A stretch of DNA of 32,657 bases, from contig JANNEO010000128.1 in NCBI GenBank assembly GCA_031378805.1, positions 1 through 32,657 on the forward strand, read 5' to 3'. The DNA is from JADCCX01 sp031378805. GTDB lineage: Bacteria > Pseudomonadota > Alphaproteobacteria > Rhizobiales > Beijerinckiaceae. The translations under genes were made by a program, and so were the position numbers. Below, piece by piece: positions 24,517-32,525 of the stretch (within the stretch, counting starts at the first letter, position 1; each line of letters opens with the position of its first letter). The notes beneath the pieces were generated by a model. It was not told the DNA's origin. It did no database searches and worked only from the letters and a program-made list of their open reading frames with translations.

Positions 24517-25410
24517 ATGAACCCGCATCTGCGTGCGCTCGAAGCCGAGGCCATCTTCATTCTGCGCGAAGCGCGGGCGCGGTTTGGCAATCCCGTACTG
24601 CTGTATTCGATCGGCAAGGACTCTTCCGTCCTGTATCATTTGGCACGCAAGGCATTTGCACCCGCGGTGATCCCGTTCCCGCTCCTGCATATCGACACCA
24701 CCTACAAATTCCGCGAGATGATTGCTTTCCGCGATGATCTTGCCGCGCGGGATGGTTTCAAGCTGATTGTCCGGACCAACAATGCTGCGCTGGAGCGTGG
24801 CACGAACCCATTTGACCATGACGCGGCGGCGTACACTTCTGCGATGAAAACGTTTCCCCTGCGCGAAGCCATCGATGAACATGGCTTTGATGTCGCCATC
24901 GGTGGCGCGAGGCGGGACGAAGAACGTTCGCGGGCAAAGGAGCGCATTTTTTCGCTTCGGGAGCCAGGCCATGTCTGGGATCCGCGCAAGCAGCGGCCCG
25001 AGTTTTTCAACCTGTACAATACCGCGCTGGAGGCCGGTGCCACGATGCGCTGTTTTCCGCTGTCGAACTGGACCGAGCTGGATATCTGGCGCTACATCCA
25101 GACGCAGGGCATCAAGATTGTTCCACTCTACTTTGCCAAGCTGCGGCCCGTTGTGCGGCGACGCGGGCAGATGATCATGGTTGATGACGAGCGGTTTCGT
25201 CTGCTCCCGGGGGAAGAGGTCGTGCAGGAGAAGGTGCGCTTCCGCACGCTGGGCTGCTACCCGCTTTCTGCGGCCATTGCCTCAGAGGCCACGACGACAG
25301 AGGCCATTGTCGCTGAAATTCTCGGAGCACGCCAATCCGAGCGCGTTGGTCGTATCATCGACCACGGCGGCTCAAGCATGGAAGACAAGAAGCGCGAGGG
25401 TTACTTCTGA
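24517..25410 (+). CDS. cysD: Sulfate adenylyltransferase subunit 2 (small subunit)
   Basis: The catalytic subunit that joins sulfate and ATP to APS, working with the CysN GTPase encoded next. The 297-residue protein has the PP-loop YSIGKDSSVLYHLARKAF, PFPLLHIDTTYKFREMIAF, GGARRDEERSRAKERIFS, and FPLSNWTELDIWRYIQ followed by PLYFAKLRPVVRRRGQMIMV, and ends in HGGSSMEDKKREGYF, the family signature. All catalytic features are intact. The stop overlaps the cysNC start by one base (TGATG). Close relatives include NodP of rhizobia, where the product feeds glycan sulfation. The two sulfotransferases in this window point to the same use here instead of cysteine synthesis. Confidence 0.97.
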   Translation: MNPHLRALEAEAIFILREARARFGNPVLLYSIGKDSSVLYHLARKAFAPAVIPFPLLHIDTTYKFREMIAFRDDLAARDGFKLIVRTNNAALERGTNPFDHDAAAYTSAMKTFPLREAIDEHGFDVAIGGARRDEERSRAKERIFSLREPGHVWDPRKQRPEFFNLYNTALEAGATMRCFPLSNWTELDIWRYIQTQGIKIVPLYFAKLRPVVRRRGQMIMVDDERFRLLPGEEVVQEKVRFRTLGCYPLSAAIASEATTTEAIVAEILGARQSERVGRIIDHGGSSMEDKKREGYF

Positions 25411-27269
25411 TGTCGGCCTCGACCGAGACCACGCCAGACCCCGCTCAGCGCAAGCGACTGCGCTTCCTGACATGCGGTTCTGTCGATGACGGCAAGAGCA
25501 CGCTGATTGGCCGTCTGCTGCATGAATCAGGCGCTATTTTCGAAGATCATCTGGCTGAAGCCCTGAAGGCGGGCGGCACCGACACTTTGGATTTGTCATT
25601 CCTCGTGGATGGGTTGAAGGCGGAGCGCGAGCAGGGCATCACCATCGATATCGCCTATCGCTACTTCATGACGCCGCGTCGTGCATTCCTGATCGCGGAT
25701 GCGCCGGGACACGAGCAATACACGCGCAATCAAGCTGCCGCCGCGTCGCAGGCAGATCTTGCAATTGTCGTGATATCAGCTGTCGATGGCATCAAGGTAC
25801 AGACCCGTCGGCACATGGCGATAGCAGGCCTGTTTGGCGTCGAGAACGTCATTCTCGCCGTGAACAAGATGGATGCGGTCGATTGGGACGAGAACAGGTT
25901 TTCCAATATCGCACGGGATGCCGCCCTGCTTGCTGCCAAGCTTTCCTTGCGCGTCATTGGCGCATTGCCTGTGTCGGCACGGGAGGGTGGAAACGTTGTC
26001 AGCCGGGCGGACCAGGCCGGTTGGTATTCTGGCCCGGTTCTGATTGATCTGCTCGAGACATTCGAGCCTGCCGATCTCGCCCAGTCATCCTTCCGATTTC
26101 CGGTCCAGCATGTTGCGCGGCTTGAGGGGGGCGGGCGCGTCCTGCTGGGTCAGGTTGCTTCCGGACATCTTGCGCTGGGCGCGCGCCTTCGGGCAGGCCC
26201 CGGACTCGAAGCCGAAGTTTGCGGGCTGTGGGCAGTCGGCGAGGCAGCAGACACCGCTGAAGCAGGCGATGCGGTTGCACTGCAGCTCACACCAGAGCTC
26301 GATATCGGTCGCGGCAGCGTGCTCACCAGCCCCGATGCGCCGGTCGAACTGGCCCGCCGTCTCAAGGTGCGGATGGTGTGGCTGGCAGAGGAGCCGCTGC
26401 AGCATGGCATGGCTTATGATATCCAGCTTGGGTCGGCCCATGGCATTGCAGCAATCGGGCGCGTCGATGGCGCCGTCGATCTTGACAGCCTGGAGCTACG
26501 GGCGCTCACGGGCGAGGTGCGCACGAACGACATCGTGGTGACGAGCCTTGTGCTGTCTCACCCGCTGGCAGCAATGCCCTTTCACGTGCTGAAGGCATTG
26601 GGTGCCTTCATTTTGATGGACCGGATCAGCCGTCGCACCTTGGCGGCCGGTGTGGTTCTGGAGCTCGAGCAGCTTGGAACAAACGTGCCGTGGCAAGCTT
26701 TCGAGGTGACCCCCTCGGCCCGCGCTCTGCAGCTGCGGCAAACACCGCTGGTCCTCTGGCTGACAGGTCTGTCCGGCTCCGGCAAGAGCACCATCGCCAA
26801 CCTTCTGGACCGCCGTCTGTTCGCGCTTAGGCGCCATGCAACGGTTCTCGATGGCGACAACCTTCGGCACGGACTCAACGCCGATCTGGGGTTCACCGAC
26901 GATGACCGGGTGGAGAACATGCGCCGGGTCGCCCATGTTGCGGGCCTGATGGCTGATGCGGGCCTCATCGTCATTGTTTCGCTCATCGCGCCGTTCACAG
27001 TCGAGCGCGCCCGCGCCCGCGAGGTGATTGGCTCACATCGTTTTGCCGAAGTGTTTGTCGATGCACCGCTCGATGTTTGTGCGCAGCGCGATCCCAAGGG
27101 GCACTATCGGCGGGCACAGACGGGACAGTTGAACCAATTCACCGGCCTGAACAGTCGCTATGAAGCTCCCGAGGCACCCGATCTGCACCTGCGCACCGAC
27201 CAGATTGCGCCCGATGACGCGGTTACCCAGATCCTCGCGTGGATGGAGAGTCCAGCGCAAAGCGTCTGA
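25410..27269 (+). CDS. cysNC: Bifunctional sulfate adenylyltransferase subunit 1 / APS kinase
   Basis: A fusion of the CysN GTPase and CysC kinase, 619 residues, as in NodQ. The GTPase half (about 1-435) shows GSVDDGKSTLIGRLL, the switch-region ITIDIAYRYF, DAPGHEQYTRNQAAAASQAD and NKMDAVDW, with EF-Tu-like barrels after it. The kinase half (about 445-615) shows WLTGLSGSGKSTIANLLDRR, DGDNLRHGLNADLGF, SLIAPFTVERARAR and DVCAQRDPKGHYRRA. Together with CysD it makes PAPS, the sulfate donor for sulfotransferases. Both active sites look intact. It ends the co-directional run that begins with the channel genes. Confidence 0.97.
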   Translation: MSASTETTPDPAQRKRLRFLTCGSVDDGKSTLIGRLLHESGAIFEDHLAEALKAGGTDTLDLSFLVDGLKAEREQGITIDIAYRYFMTPRRAFLIADAPGHEQYTRNQAAAASQADLAIVVISAVDGIKVQTRRHMAIAGLFGVENVILAVNKMDAVDWDENRFSNIARDAALLAAKLSLRVIGALPVSAREGGNVVSRADQAGWYSGPVLIDLLETFEPADLAQSSFRFPVQHVARLEGGGRVLLGQVASGHLALGARLRAGPGLEAEVCGLWAVGEAADTAEAGDAVALQLTPELDIGRGSVLTSPDAPVELARRLKVRMVWLAEEPLQHGMAYDIQLGSAHGIAAIGRVDGAVDLDSLELRALTGEVRTNDIVVTSLVLSHPLAAMPFHVLKALGAFILMDRISRRTLAAGVVLELEQLGTNVPWQAFEVTPSARALQLRQTPLVLWLTGLSGSGKSTIANLLDRRLFALRRHATVLDGDNLRHGLNADLGFTDDDRVENMRRVAHVAGLMADAGLIVIVSLIAPFTVERARAREVIGSHRFAEVFVDAPLDVCAQRDPKGHYRRAQTGQLNQFTGLNSRYEAPEAPDLHLRTDQIAPDDAVTQILAWMESPAQSV

Positions 27270-27294
27270 TATCCGCAAGACTTCCCTCAAAGGC

Positions 27295-27323
27295 TTGACA
27301 AATTAGGATTGTTGTCCTATTTT
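27295..27323 (+). promoter_or_regulatory. Promoter of the DUF2793 gene with an embedded inverted repeat
   Basis: A perfect -35 TTGACA (27295-27300) is followed after 17 bases by TATTTT (27318-27323), a good sigma-70 spacing. Between the boxes TAGGA and TCCTA form an inverted repeat around TTGTTG, placed where a repressor would block RNA polymerase. AGGGAG, the ribosome site of the gene, follows at about 27334. Confidence 0.6.
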
Positions 27324-27345
27324 TGTTCTTTTCAGGGAGTATCAC

Positions 27346-28515
27346 ATGACCCAGACCACAACCCGCCTGTCCCTTCCCTTGCTTGCCGCCGGGCAAGCCC
27401 AGAAACATGTCACCCATAACGACGCGCTGATCTTGCTGGACGCGCTGATTCAGCTGAGCGTTGTAGACCAGAACAGAACCACACCGCCCACGCAACCCTC
27501 CACAGGCGACCGGCACCTGATTGCAGCTTCAGCTACGGGGGCTTGGGCAGGGCGCAGCGGCACCATTGCCTGCTGGCTGGAGGGAGGCTGGGAGTATCTC
27601 GTTCCGCAGGTCGGCTGGCGGGTCTGGGTCCAGAGTGAGCAAGCAACGCTGGTGTATGACACCGCGGCCTGGCGGGACATCAAGGTGCGGGCTGCCGACC
27701 AGTTTGGCATCGGAGCGACACCGGATGCCACCAATCGCCTGGCTGTCTCCAGCCCGGCAAGCCTGTTCAACCATGCAGGCAGCGGTCATCAGCTCAAGAT
27801 CAACAAGAACGCGACCTCTGGCACGGCCAGTGTCCTTTTTCAGAACGGATTTTCCGGTCGCGCCGAAATAGGCCTCACGGGAAGCGATTCATACCAGATC
27901 AAGGTCAGCGCCGACGGTGCGACCTGGCGTGACGCCGTGGTGATCGATCCGGCGACAGGGAATGTCGGCATCGGCCTGACTGCACCCGAAGGGCCTCTCC
28001 ATGTCCTGCGAGGGTCGGCGGGGGTGGTGATCGAGCGGGTGGACAACCTGACTGGTGGATCGGGCATTTCGACACGCAAGGCCCGTGGCACAATCACCAC
28101 AAAATCTGTGGTGCTGGATGGTGACATCCTTCAGGTCAACCCTTCGCAAGCCTGGGATGGGGCAGCCTATCTGTCCTGTGGCAACCTGCGCTGGGTGGTG
28201 GATGGCGCCGTGTCAGCCGGCACAGTGCCGACACGTGTCGAATTTCAGACATTCACGCTAGGCGCGGGCCTGACGGAAAAGATGCGTCTGACGCGGGACG
28301 GCAACCTTGGCATCGGCACAACAGCACCAACCTGCCGCCTCGATGTGGCCGGCCCCGCCCGGGTGGGGCAATATGCGAAAGCATCCATGCCCTCGGCGAG
28401 CACCGCCGGAGCAGGCGCGATGATCTATATCAACGACGAGATCGGTGGCCCAGTGATCGGGTTTTCGGATGGTGTGGCGTGGAGAAGGGTGACAGACCGG
28501 GCTGTTGTGGCGTGA
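27346..28515 (+). CDS. DUF2793 domain protein with tail-fibre-like repeats
   Basis: A 389-residue protein. Residues about 5-125 fit DUF2793 (LSLPLLAAGQAQKHVTHNDA, then QPSTGDRHLIA, GTIACWLEGGWEYL, VGWRVWVQSE), a family found in alphaproteobacterial prophage and gene-transfer-agent regions. The rest looks like phage tail-fibre or S-layer shafts: GNVGIGLTAPEGPLHVLRG and later NLGIGTTAPTCRLDVAG are the classic GIGTxxPxxxLxV units. The end, AMIYINDEIGGPVIGFSDGV, resembles fibre tips. It has its own promoter and a strong ribosome site, and no other phage gene is in the window, so it is not a prophage remnant by context. It may be a surface fibre coating or binding the exported glycan. It converges with the sulfotransferase gene, with a ten-base gap. 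Function is inferred only from shape. Confidence 0.8.
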   Translation: MTQTTTRLSLPLLAAGQAQKHVTHNDALILLDALIQLSVVDQNRTTPPTQPSTGDRHLIAASATGAWAGRSGTIACWLEGGWEYLVPQVGWRVWVQSEQATLVYDTAAWRDIKVRAADQFGIGATPDATNRLAVSSPASLFNHAGSGHQLKINKNATSGTASVLFQNGFSGRAEIGLTGSDSYQIKVSADGATWRDAVVIDPATGNVGIGLTAPEGPLHVLRGSAGVVIERVDNLTGGSGISTRKARGTITTKSVVLDGDILQVNPSQAWDGAAYLSCGNLRWVVDGAVSAGTVPTRVEFQTFTLGAGLTEKMRLTRDGNLGIGTTAPTCRLDVAGPARVGQYAKASMPSASTAGAGAMIYINDEIGGPVIGFSDGVAWRRVTDRAVVA

Positions 28516-28525
28516 GGATAAGAAA

Positions 28526-29374
28526 CTACAGGGGTATCTCGAATCCCTGTTGGCGGACATAGTCAACGTCCTGTTCGTCAAGATTGGAAAGCACTATTTT
28601 TGTCAGCGAGGAAACAAGCGGCTGACGTCGAATAAGCTGCGCAATATCAGATGTCGCAATTGGCAGCGATTTGACACCCAAAAATGTAGCCATTGAGATG
28701 ACTGTCTCTTCAGGCCGCCGACACATGTCGTCAAAATCGATAAAGGCCATCCGCCCTGGATATGCTGCGCTGATAGCTTGAATTCGTCGATGCACAGCGC
28801 ACCAAAATTTCAATGCAAATCGCGGTGTATTTTCGATGGGTGATCCAATCATGATTGATCCCCATTTGCCGAGTTGGTTCTGATTATGGCTGTAGGCCAT
28901 GTAAAATGGATTTCTAGTGACGTGAATATACAAGAGACTGGGCTTCATGCGAAGCAGCCGCTCAATAACGATATGCGTGTTTGGCTCCTTCCATGCCCAG
29001 GGCTGGTTGGGCAGGCGAGAACTCGGTTGGTACATAAAACTACTGTACCGTTGCGCAAGCCATTCTTCCTCGGAATCGAATAGATCGGTCCCGATCGACG
29101 CCAGACTTGATAACAACGGACCATCAGGACCAACCTCCATGCGTTCAAAGAACAAATCGGTCGCACGTGCAAAATCGAAATCGGAGTCAAGAATTATGGA
29201 TGTTTTTTTGAAAAGAATTGTAAACCATAGATTATCATTCGAAATATTCAAATCATCACCAATATAGTAACCAATCGATCTAATAATATCAGCTACTGCT
29301 CGCGTACCACTTCCGCCTAATCCCCCAATTGCGACAGGTTTGAATCCGCTTTTTGATTTCTGGGATTGATTCAT
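28526..29374 (-). CDS. Sulfotransferase family protein (first)
   Basis: A 282-residue enzyme expected to transfer sulfate from PAPS to a sugar hydroxyl. The 5'-phosphosulfate loop is VAIGGLGGSGTRAVADII (residues 14-31) and the 3'-phosphate segment is LLYIHVTRNPFYMAYSHNQN in the middle. WAWKEPNTHIVIERLL precedes it, and RMAFIDFDDMCRRPEETV follows as in bacterial members. It is the last gene of the wzm-wzt-sulfotransferase run; its start overlaps the stop of the second sulfotransferase by four bases. Base composition is AT-rich compared with wzm. The acceptor glycan is unknown. Confidence 0.85.
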   Translation of the reverse strand: MNQSQKSKSGFKPVAIGGLGGSGTRAVADIIRSIGYYIGDDLNISNDNLWFTILFKKTSIILDSDFDFARATDLFFERMEVGPDGPLLSSLASIGTDLFDSEEEWLAQRYSSFMYQPSSRLPNQPWAWKEPNTHIVIERLLRMKPSLLYIHVTRNPFYMAYSHNQNQLGKWGSIMIGSPIENTPRFALKFWCAVHRRIQAISAAYPGRMAFIDFDDMCRRPEETVISMATFLGVKSLPIATSDIAQLIRRQPLVSSLTKIVLSNLDEQDVDYVRQQGFEIPL

Positions 29375-30126
29375 ATCGAGAATCCAACGATTTTTTCCGC
29401 AATATACTTATCGGTATAATAATAATTATCAAGGTATTCAGCATCCTCTTTGCTTAATGTCGGGACCAACTGATCACTAAAGCTAAAATTGAATAGATTT
29501 TTCTCAATCAAATTGAAGTGGTCAATCCCAAGAAAATCATAAATCTCATTGACCACGGTCTGAGGGCACTCTCTAAGATGTCGAAAAGATAAGAAAAGAC
29601 AGTTGTCTCGAGAAACCTGCTTCAGGAGCCTATCAATCTGTAGTCCATAAAAACCGCGCTCAATATAGCTGAATTGCCTATATATCGAGTTATCAGGATC
29701 GATGCCAACAATTCTCAATCTTCCATTTCGGATCGCATCTGAGAATGATAATGTTTCAATCTTACGAGCAATCTGCATACGCCAATGAGAAAAGGCCCGT
29801 TCAACGGGGTTTCTTAACAGGACGATGCATTTGACTTCCGGATTATGCCGGATCAAACGCGTTATTGCGAGTGGATGGAAGAGATATGATGGTGTAAAGT
29901 CACCATGCAATTTAGAGCGATCCTCCCCAGGCCAGAAATCTTCGTTTGTAAGCCAGTCTTGGTGTCCCTGATCAGGCGGTCGACGATCGAAATAGTGGAG
30001 CTCCTTTCGGATAGAGCGAGCCACGCGAGGATGCGATCTCAAGTATTGCCACAAAGCTGTTGTGCCACATTTCTGCGCACCAATAACAGCAAAATCTATT
30101 CTTAGATTAGATAAAGCACTTTCCAT
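29371..30126 (-). CDS. Sulfotransferase family protein (second)
   Basis: A 251-residue enzyme of the heparan N-sulfotransferase-like group. Residues 11-31 give IDFAVIGAQKCGTTALWQYL, the 5'-phosphosulfate loop. KELHYFDRRPPDQ, then HGDFTPSYLFHPLAITRLIR, and CIVLLRNPVERAFSHWRMQI with the 3'-phosphate-binding Arg and Ser follow. It shares little sequence with its neighbour, so the two probably act on different positions or sugars. It starts one base after the wzt stop. AT-rich like its neighbours. PAPS would come from the cysD-cysNC pair 2 kb away. Confidence 0.9.
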   Translation of the reverse strand: MESALSNLRIDFAVIGAQKCGTTALWQYLRSHPRVARSIRKELHYFDRRPPDQGHQDWLTNEDFWPGEDRSKLHGDFTPSYLFHPLAITRLIRHNPEVKCIVLLRNPVERAFSHWRMQIARKIETLSFSDAIRNGRLRIVGIDPDNSIYRQFSYIERGFYGLQIDRLLKQVSRDNCLFLSFRHLRECPQTVVNEIYDFLGIDHFNLIEKNLFNFSFSDQLVPTLSKEDAEYLDNYYYTDKYIAEKIVGFSI

Positions 30127-30127
30127 A

Positions 30128-31501
30128 TCATTTAATCTTACTTACGTAGGATGACATGTTAAAATCGATTTGGGCAATAGCTAAAATATCATCATCAGAG
30201 ATTGTACAAAAAATTAAAGCATCGACAATGCGATGTAATATTTCAATCTGATTATCTTCTCGACGGCCAATAGCTCTGATATTGCAAAAAAACGTTCCGG
30301 GGAGGCAACGATTCAAGAATCTGAAAGAAACAGAAAGAACATCTCCTGCTTTGATCAGTGTGCTGCTAAAGAGGTCTCTGGTGTCTGTACGATGACCTCC
30401 AAGTGCCACTCCGCGTGTGTTTCTGATCATGATATTGAAGGCCAGATAATCGAGGTCGGTATGAAGGTGAGCATTGAATTTTAATTCATAATTCTTACCA
30501 AGCCTCAGCTGATTGACTTGATCTCCATGCAAGTTAACGATCCTCTCGTTCTTGATTGTAACAAGGCCACTTCCTTGTTCAAACCGCGATTCAGATTGCA
30601 ACTCGGGAACAAAAAAATCGACTTTATCGTCTTCGATAGCGATCTCTTCTTGCTGCGCGTGGTCCACGACTGGCTCAGATGCAAGATCAGGTATATCATG
30701 ACTACCCGTTGCAAATCCACCCATGGCAACAATCGACGCCCTGATCCCCGCCGCGCCCTCATCGCTTGCATTCACCAACCGCTGGTATTGCGCCACGACC
30801 CGCTTGGGCTCGCCTTCCAGCAATTTTTCACCGCCATCCAGCAAAACCGCGCGATCACACAGTTGCACGATTGTCTGCGCGCCGTGGCTGACGAACAGGA
30901 TCGTGCCGCCGCGCTCCTTGATTGCCTCGATGCGGGCGAAGCATTTGCGCTGGAAGGCCTCGTCCCCCACCGAAAGCGCCTCATCCACCACCAGGATGTC
31001 CGGCTCCACCGCCGTCGACACCGCAAAGGCCAGCCGCACGAACATGCCGCTCGAATAGGTCTTGACGGGCCGCTCGATAAAATCGCCGATCGCAGCGAAT
31101 TTGGCGATGGCCTCGAAGCGAGCATCCATCTCTTCCCGACTAAAGCCGAGGATCGCGCCATTCATGTAGACGTTCTCGCGCCCTGTGAATTCCCCGTTGA
31201 AGCCCGCACCGAGTTCCAGCAGCGCCGCAATCCGTCCCTGCACCTCGACTGAACCCGATGTTGGCTGCAGCGTACCGACGATCATCTGCAGCAGGGTGGA
31301 CTTGCCGCAGCCGTTGCGCCCGATGATGCCGACCGTTTCCCCGCGCTGCACCTCGAGCGAAATGTTGCGTACCGCCGAAAACTCCTGGAAACGCCGCACG
31401 CGCCCGAGCGTTGCCATCTGCACCAGCCGATCCTCCGGCTTGGCGTAGATGCGGAAAACCTTGCTCAGGTTCTGGACCCGGATCGCCACATCAGAGGACA
31501 T
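30128..31501 (-). CDS. wzt: Polysaccharide ABC exporter ATPase with C-terminal glycan-binding domain
   Basis: The ATP-binding half of a Wzm-Wzt exporter that moves lipid-linked glycan across the inner membrane. The 457-residue protein has Walker A GIIGRNGCGKSTLLQMIVGT, the Q-loop region with GAGFNGEFTGRENVYMNG, signature TYSSGMFVRLAFAV, Walker B DILVVDEALSVGDEAF and the switch HGAQTI. After about residue 260 comes a C-terminal Wzt domain that in this family recognises the terminal modification of the finished chain. ATG at 31499-31501 overlaps the wzm end by 11 bases; a longer frame to 31558 lies within wzm and lacks homology. Composition falls from GC-rich to AT-rich near 30715, just after the ATPase core, so the binding domain seems to have a different origin. 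Confidence 0.93.
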   Translation of the reverse strand: MSSDVAIRVQNLSKVFRIYAKPEDRLVQMATLGRVRRFQEFSAVRNISLEVQRGETVGIIGRNGCGKSTLLQMIVGTLQPTSGSVEVQGRIAALLELGAGFNGEFTGRENVYMNGAILGFSREEMDARFEAIAKFAAIGDFIERPVKTYSSGMFVRLAFAVSTAVEPDILVVDEALSVGDEAFQRKCFARIEAIKERGGTILFVSHGAQTIVQLCDRAVLLDGGEKLLEGEPKRVVAQYQRLVNASDEGAAGIRASIVAMGGFATGSHDIPDLASEPVVDHAQQEEIAIEDDKVDFFVPELQSESRFEQGSGLVTIKNERIVNLHGDQVNQLRLGKNYELKFNAHLHTDLDYLAFNIMIRNTRGVALGGHRTDTRDLFSSTLIKAGDVLSVSFRFLNRCLPGTFFCNIRAIGRREDNQIEILHRIVDALIFCTISDDDILAIAQIDFNMSSYVSKIK

Positions 31502-32288
31502 CGGCAAAACCCTTGCGTGTCTTCTGGAAGAACAGATAACCAAGTGCCGCGATGGCAAGGCCGCCCGCGCAACCCAGCAACCATGTCACCGGGTCGGGCA
31601 GCTGGCCGAAAACCACCGCGTTGCGCACCGCTTCCACGCTGAAGGCAAGCGGATTGGCCGCAGCATAAGGTTGCAACCAGGGCGGCAGGTTGGCAATCGG
31701 GTAGAAGATCGGTGTCAAGAACATGAGAGCCGTGACGATGGGTGGGATGATTTGGCTGACATCACGCACATAAACCCCAAGTGCGGCCAAAAACCAAGCC
31801 AGGCCAAGCGTAAAAAGGCACAGTGGCAGGATCAGGATCGGCACCAGCACAGCCGAAAGGTGGAGGCCGCTGCCAAACCCAATTTGCAGCGCCATCAGCA
31901 CCACGAACGCGATGCCCGCCTGGAACAGGGCTGCCCCTAAAGCCACAGCTGGCAGAATTTCGAGAGGAAACACCACCTTCTTCACCAGATTGGGCTGCCC
32001 GACGATCAGGCCAGGCGCGGCGGACACCACCTCTGAAAAGAGATTGAATGTCGTGAGGCCAGCAAACAGGATGATCGCAAACTCAAGCGTGCTGGTGGCT
32101 TGCCCCGCCCCCCACCGCGCCTGAAACACCACGGCAAAGACAAAGGTAAATACCCCCAGCATGAAAAGCGGCGTGAGGAACGACCACAGCACGCCAAGGA
32201 GGGAGCCGCGATAGCGCTCCTCGATCTGGCGGCGGGTGAGGGAGTAAATAAGCAGCAGCTTCACCCCGCTGCCGTTCAAATTTTTCAT
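31491..32288 (-). CDS. wzm: Polysaccharide ABC exporter permease
   Basis: The membrane half of the Wzm-Wzt exporter, 265 residues, ABC-2 type. RRQIEERYRGSLLGVLWSFL at the N-terminus is the amphipathic element before the first helix and is diagnostic. Six membrane spans follow (for example PLFMLGVFTFVFAVVF, LEFAIILFAGLTTFNLF, VALGAALFQAGIAFVVLMAL, LILPLCLFTLGLAWFLAAL, IVTALMFLTPIFYPIANLPP, WLLGCAGGLAIAALGYLFF), and the end is KTRKGFADVL. It heads a run wzm-wzt-sulfotransferase-sulfotransferase on the minus strand with overlaps or one-base gaps, so the two sulfotransferases probably belong to export of the same glycan. Confidence 0.95.
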   Translation of the reverse strand: MKNLNGSGVKLLLIYSLTRRQIEERYRGSLLGVLWSFLTPLFMLGVFTFVFAVVFQARWGAGQATSTLEFAIILFAGLTTFNLFSEVVSAAPGLIVGQPNLVKKVVFPLEILPAVALGAALFQAGIAFVVLMALQIGFGSGLHLSAVLVPILILPLCLFTLGLAWFLAALGVYVRDVSQIIPPIVTALMFLTPIFYPIANLPPWLQPYAAANPLAFSVEAVRNAVVFGQLPDPVTWLLGCAGGLAIAALGYLFFQKTRKGFADVL

Positions 32289-32525
32289 TGCATCCGCTTC
32301 CGCCCTACCGAATCTGTCCCAGAAGCAAGCTCCTTGTTCTTTCCGTCTGAACGATCCTCTACATAAGGTATGCTGTTCTCAAAAGTCGCATATCCGACAG
32401 CCCGAGCACAGTAAAGGCAGTTGCGGTTTTTCCCCTTAGGTTTGCGTCTATGGTCGGCGTCGTCAGCTCACCCAAAAGCGCCTCAGAATACGGTACCTGC
32501 CGGGCGCCAAACGTGGCCCCCCCGC

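Noticed and set aside
27346..28515. Prophage or gene-transfer-agent region
   Set aside because: One DUF2793 fibre-like gene is the only phage-like feature; no capsid, terminase, portal or lysis gene surrounds it.
32289..32525. Possible small gene or terminator between wzm and the second RTX gene
   Set aside because: No convincing frame. A GC-rich hairpin near 32500-32520 lacks a T-run, and the wzm promoter must be here but no clear boxes stand out.
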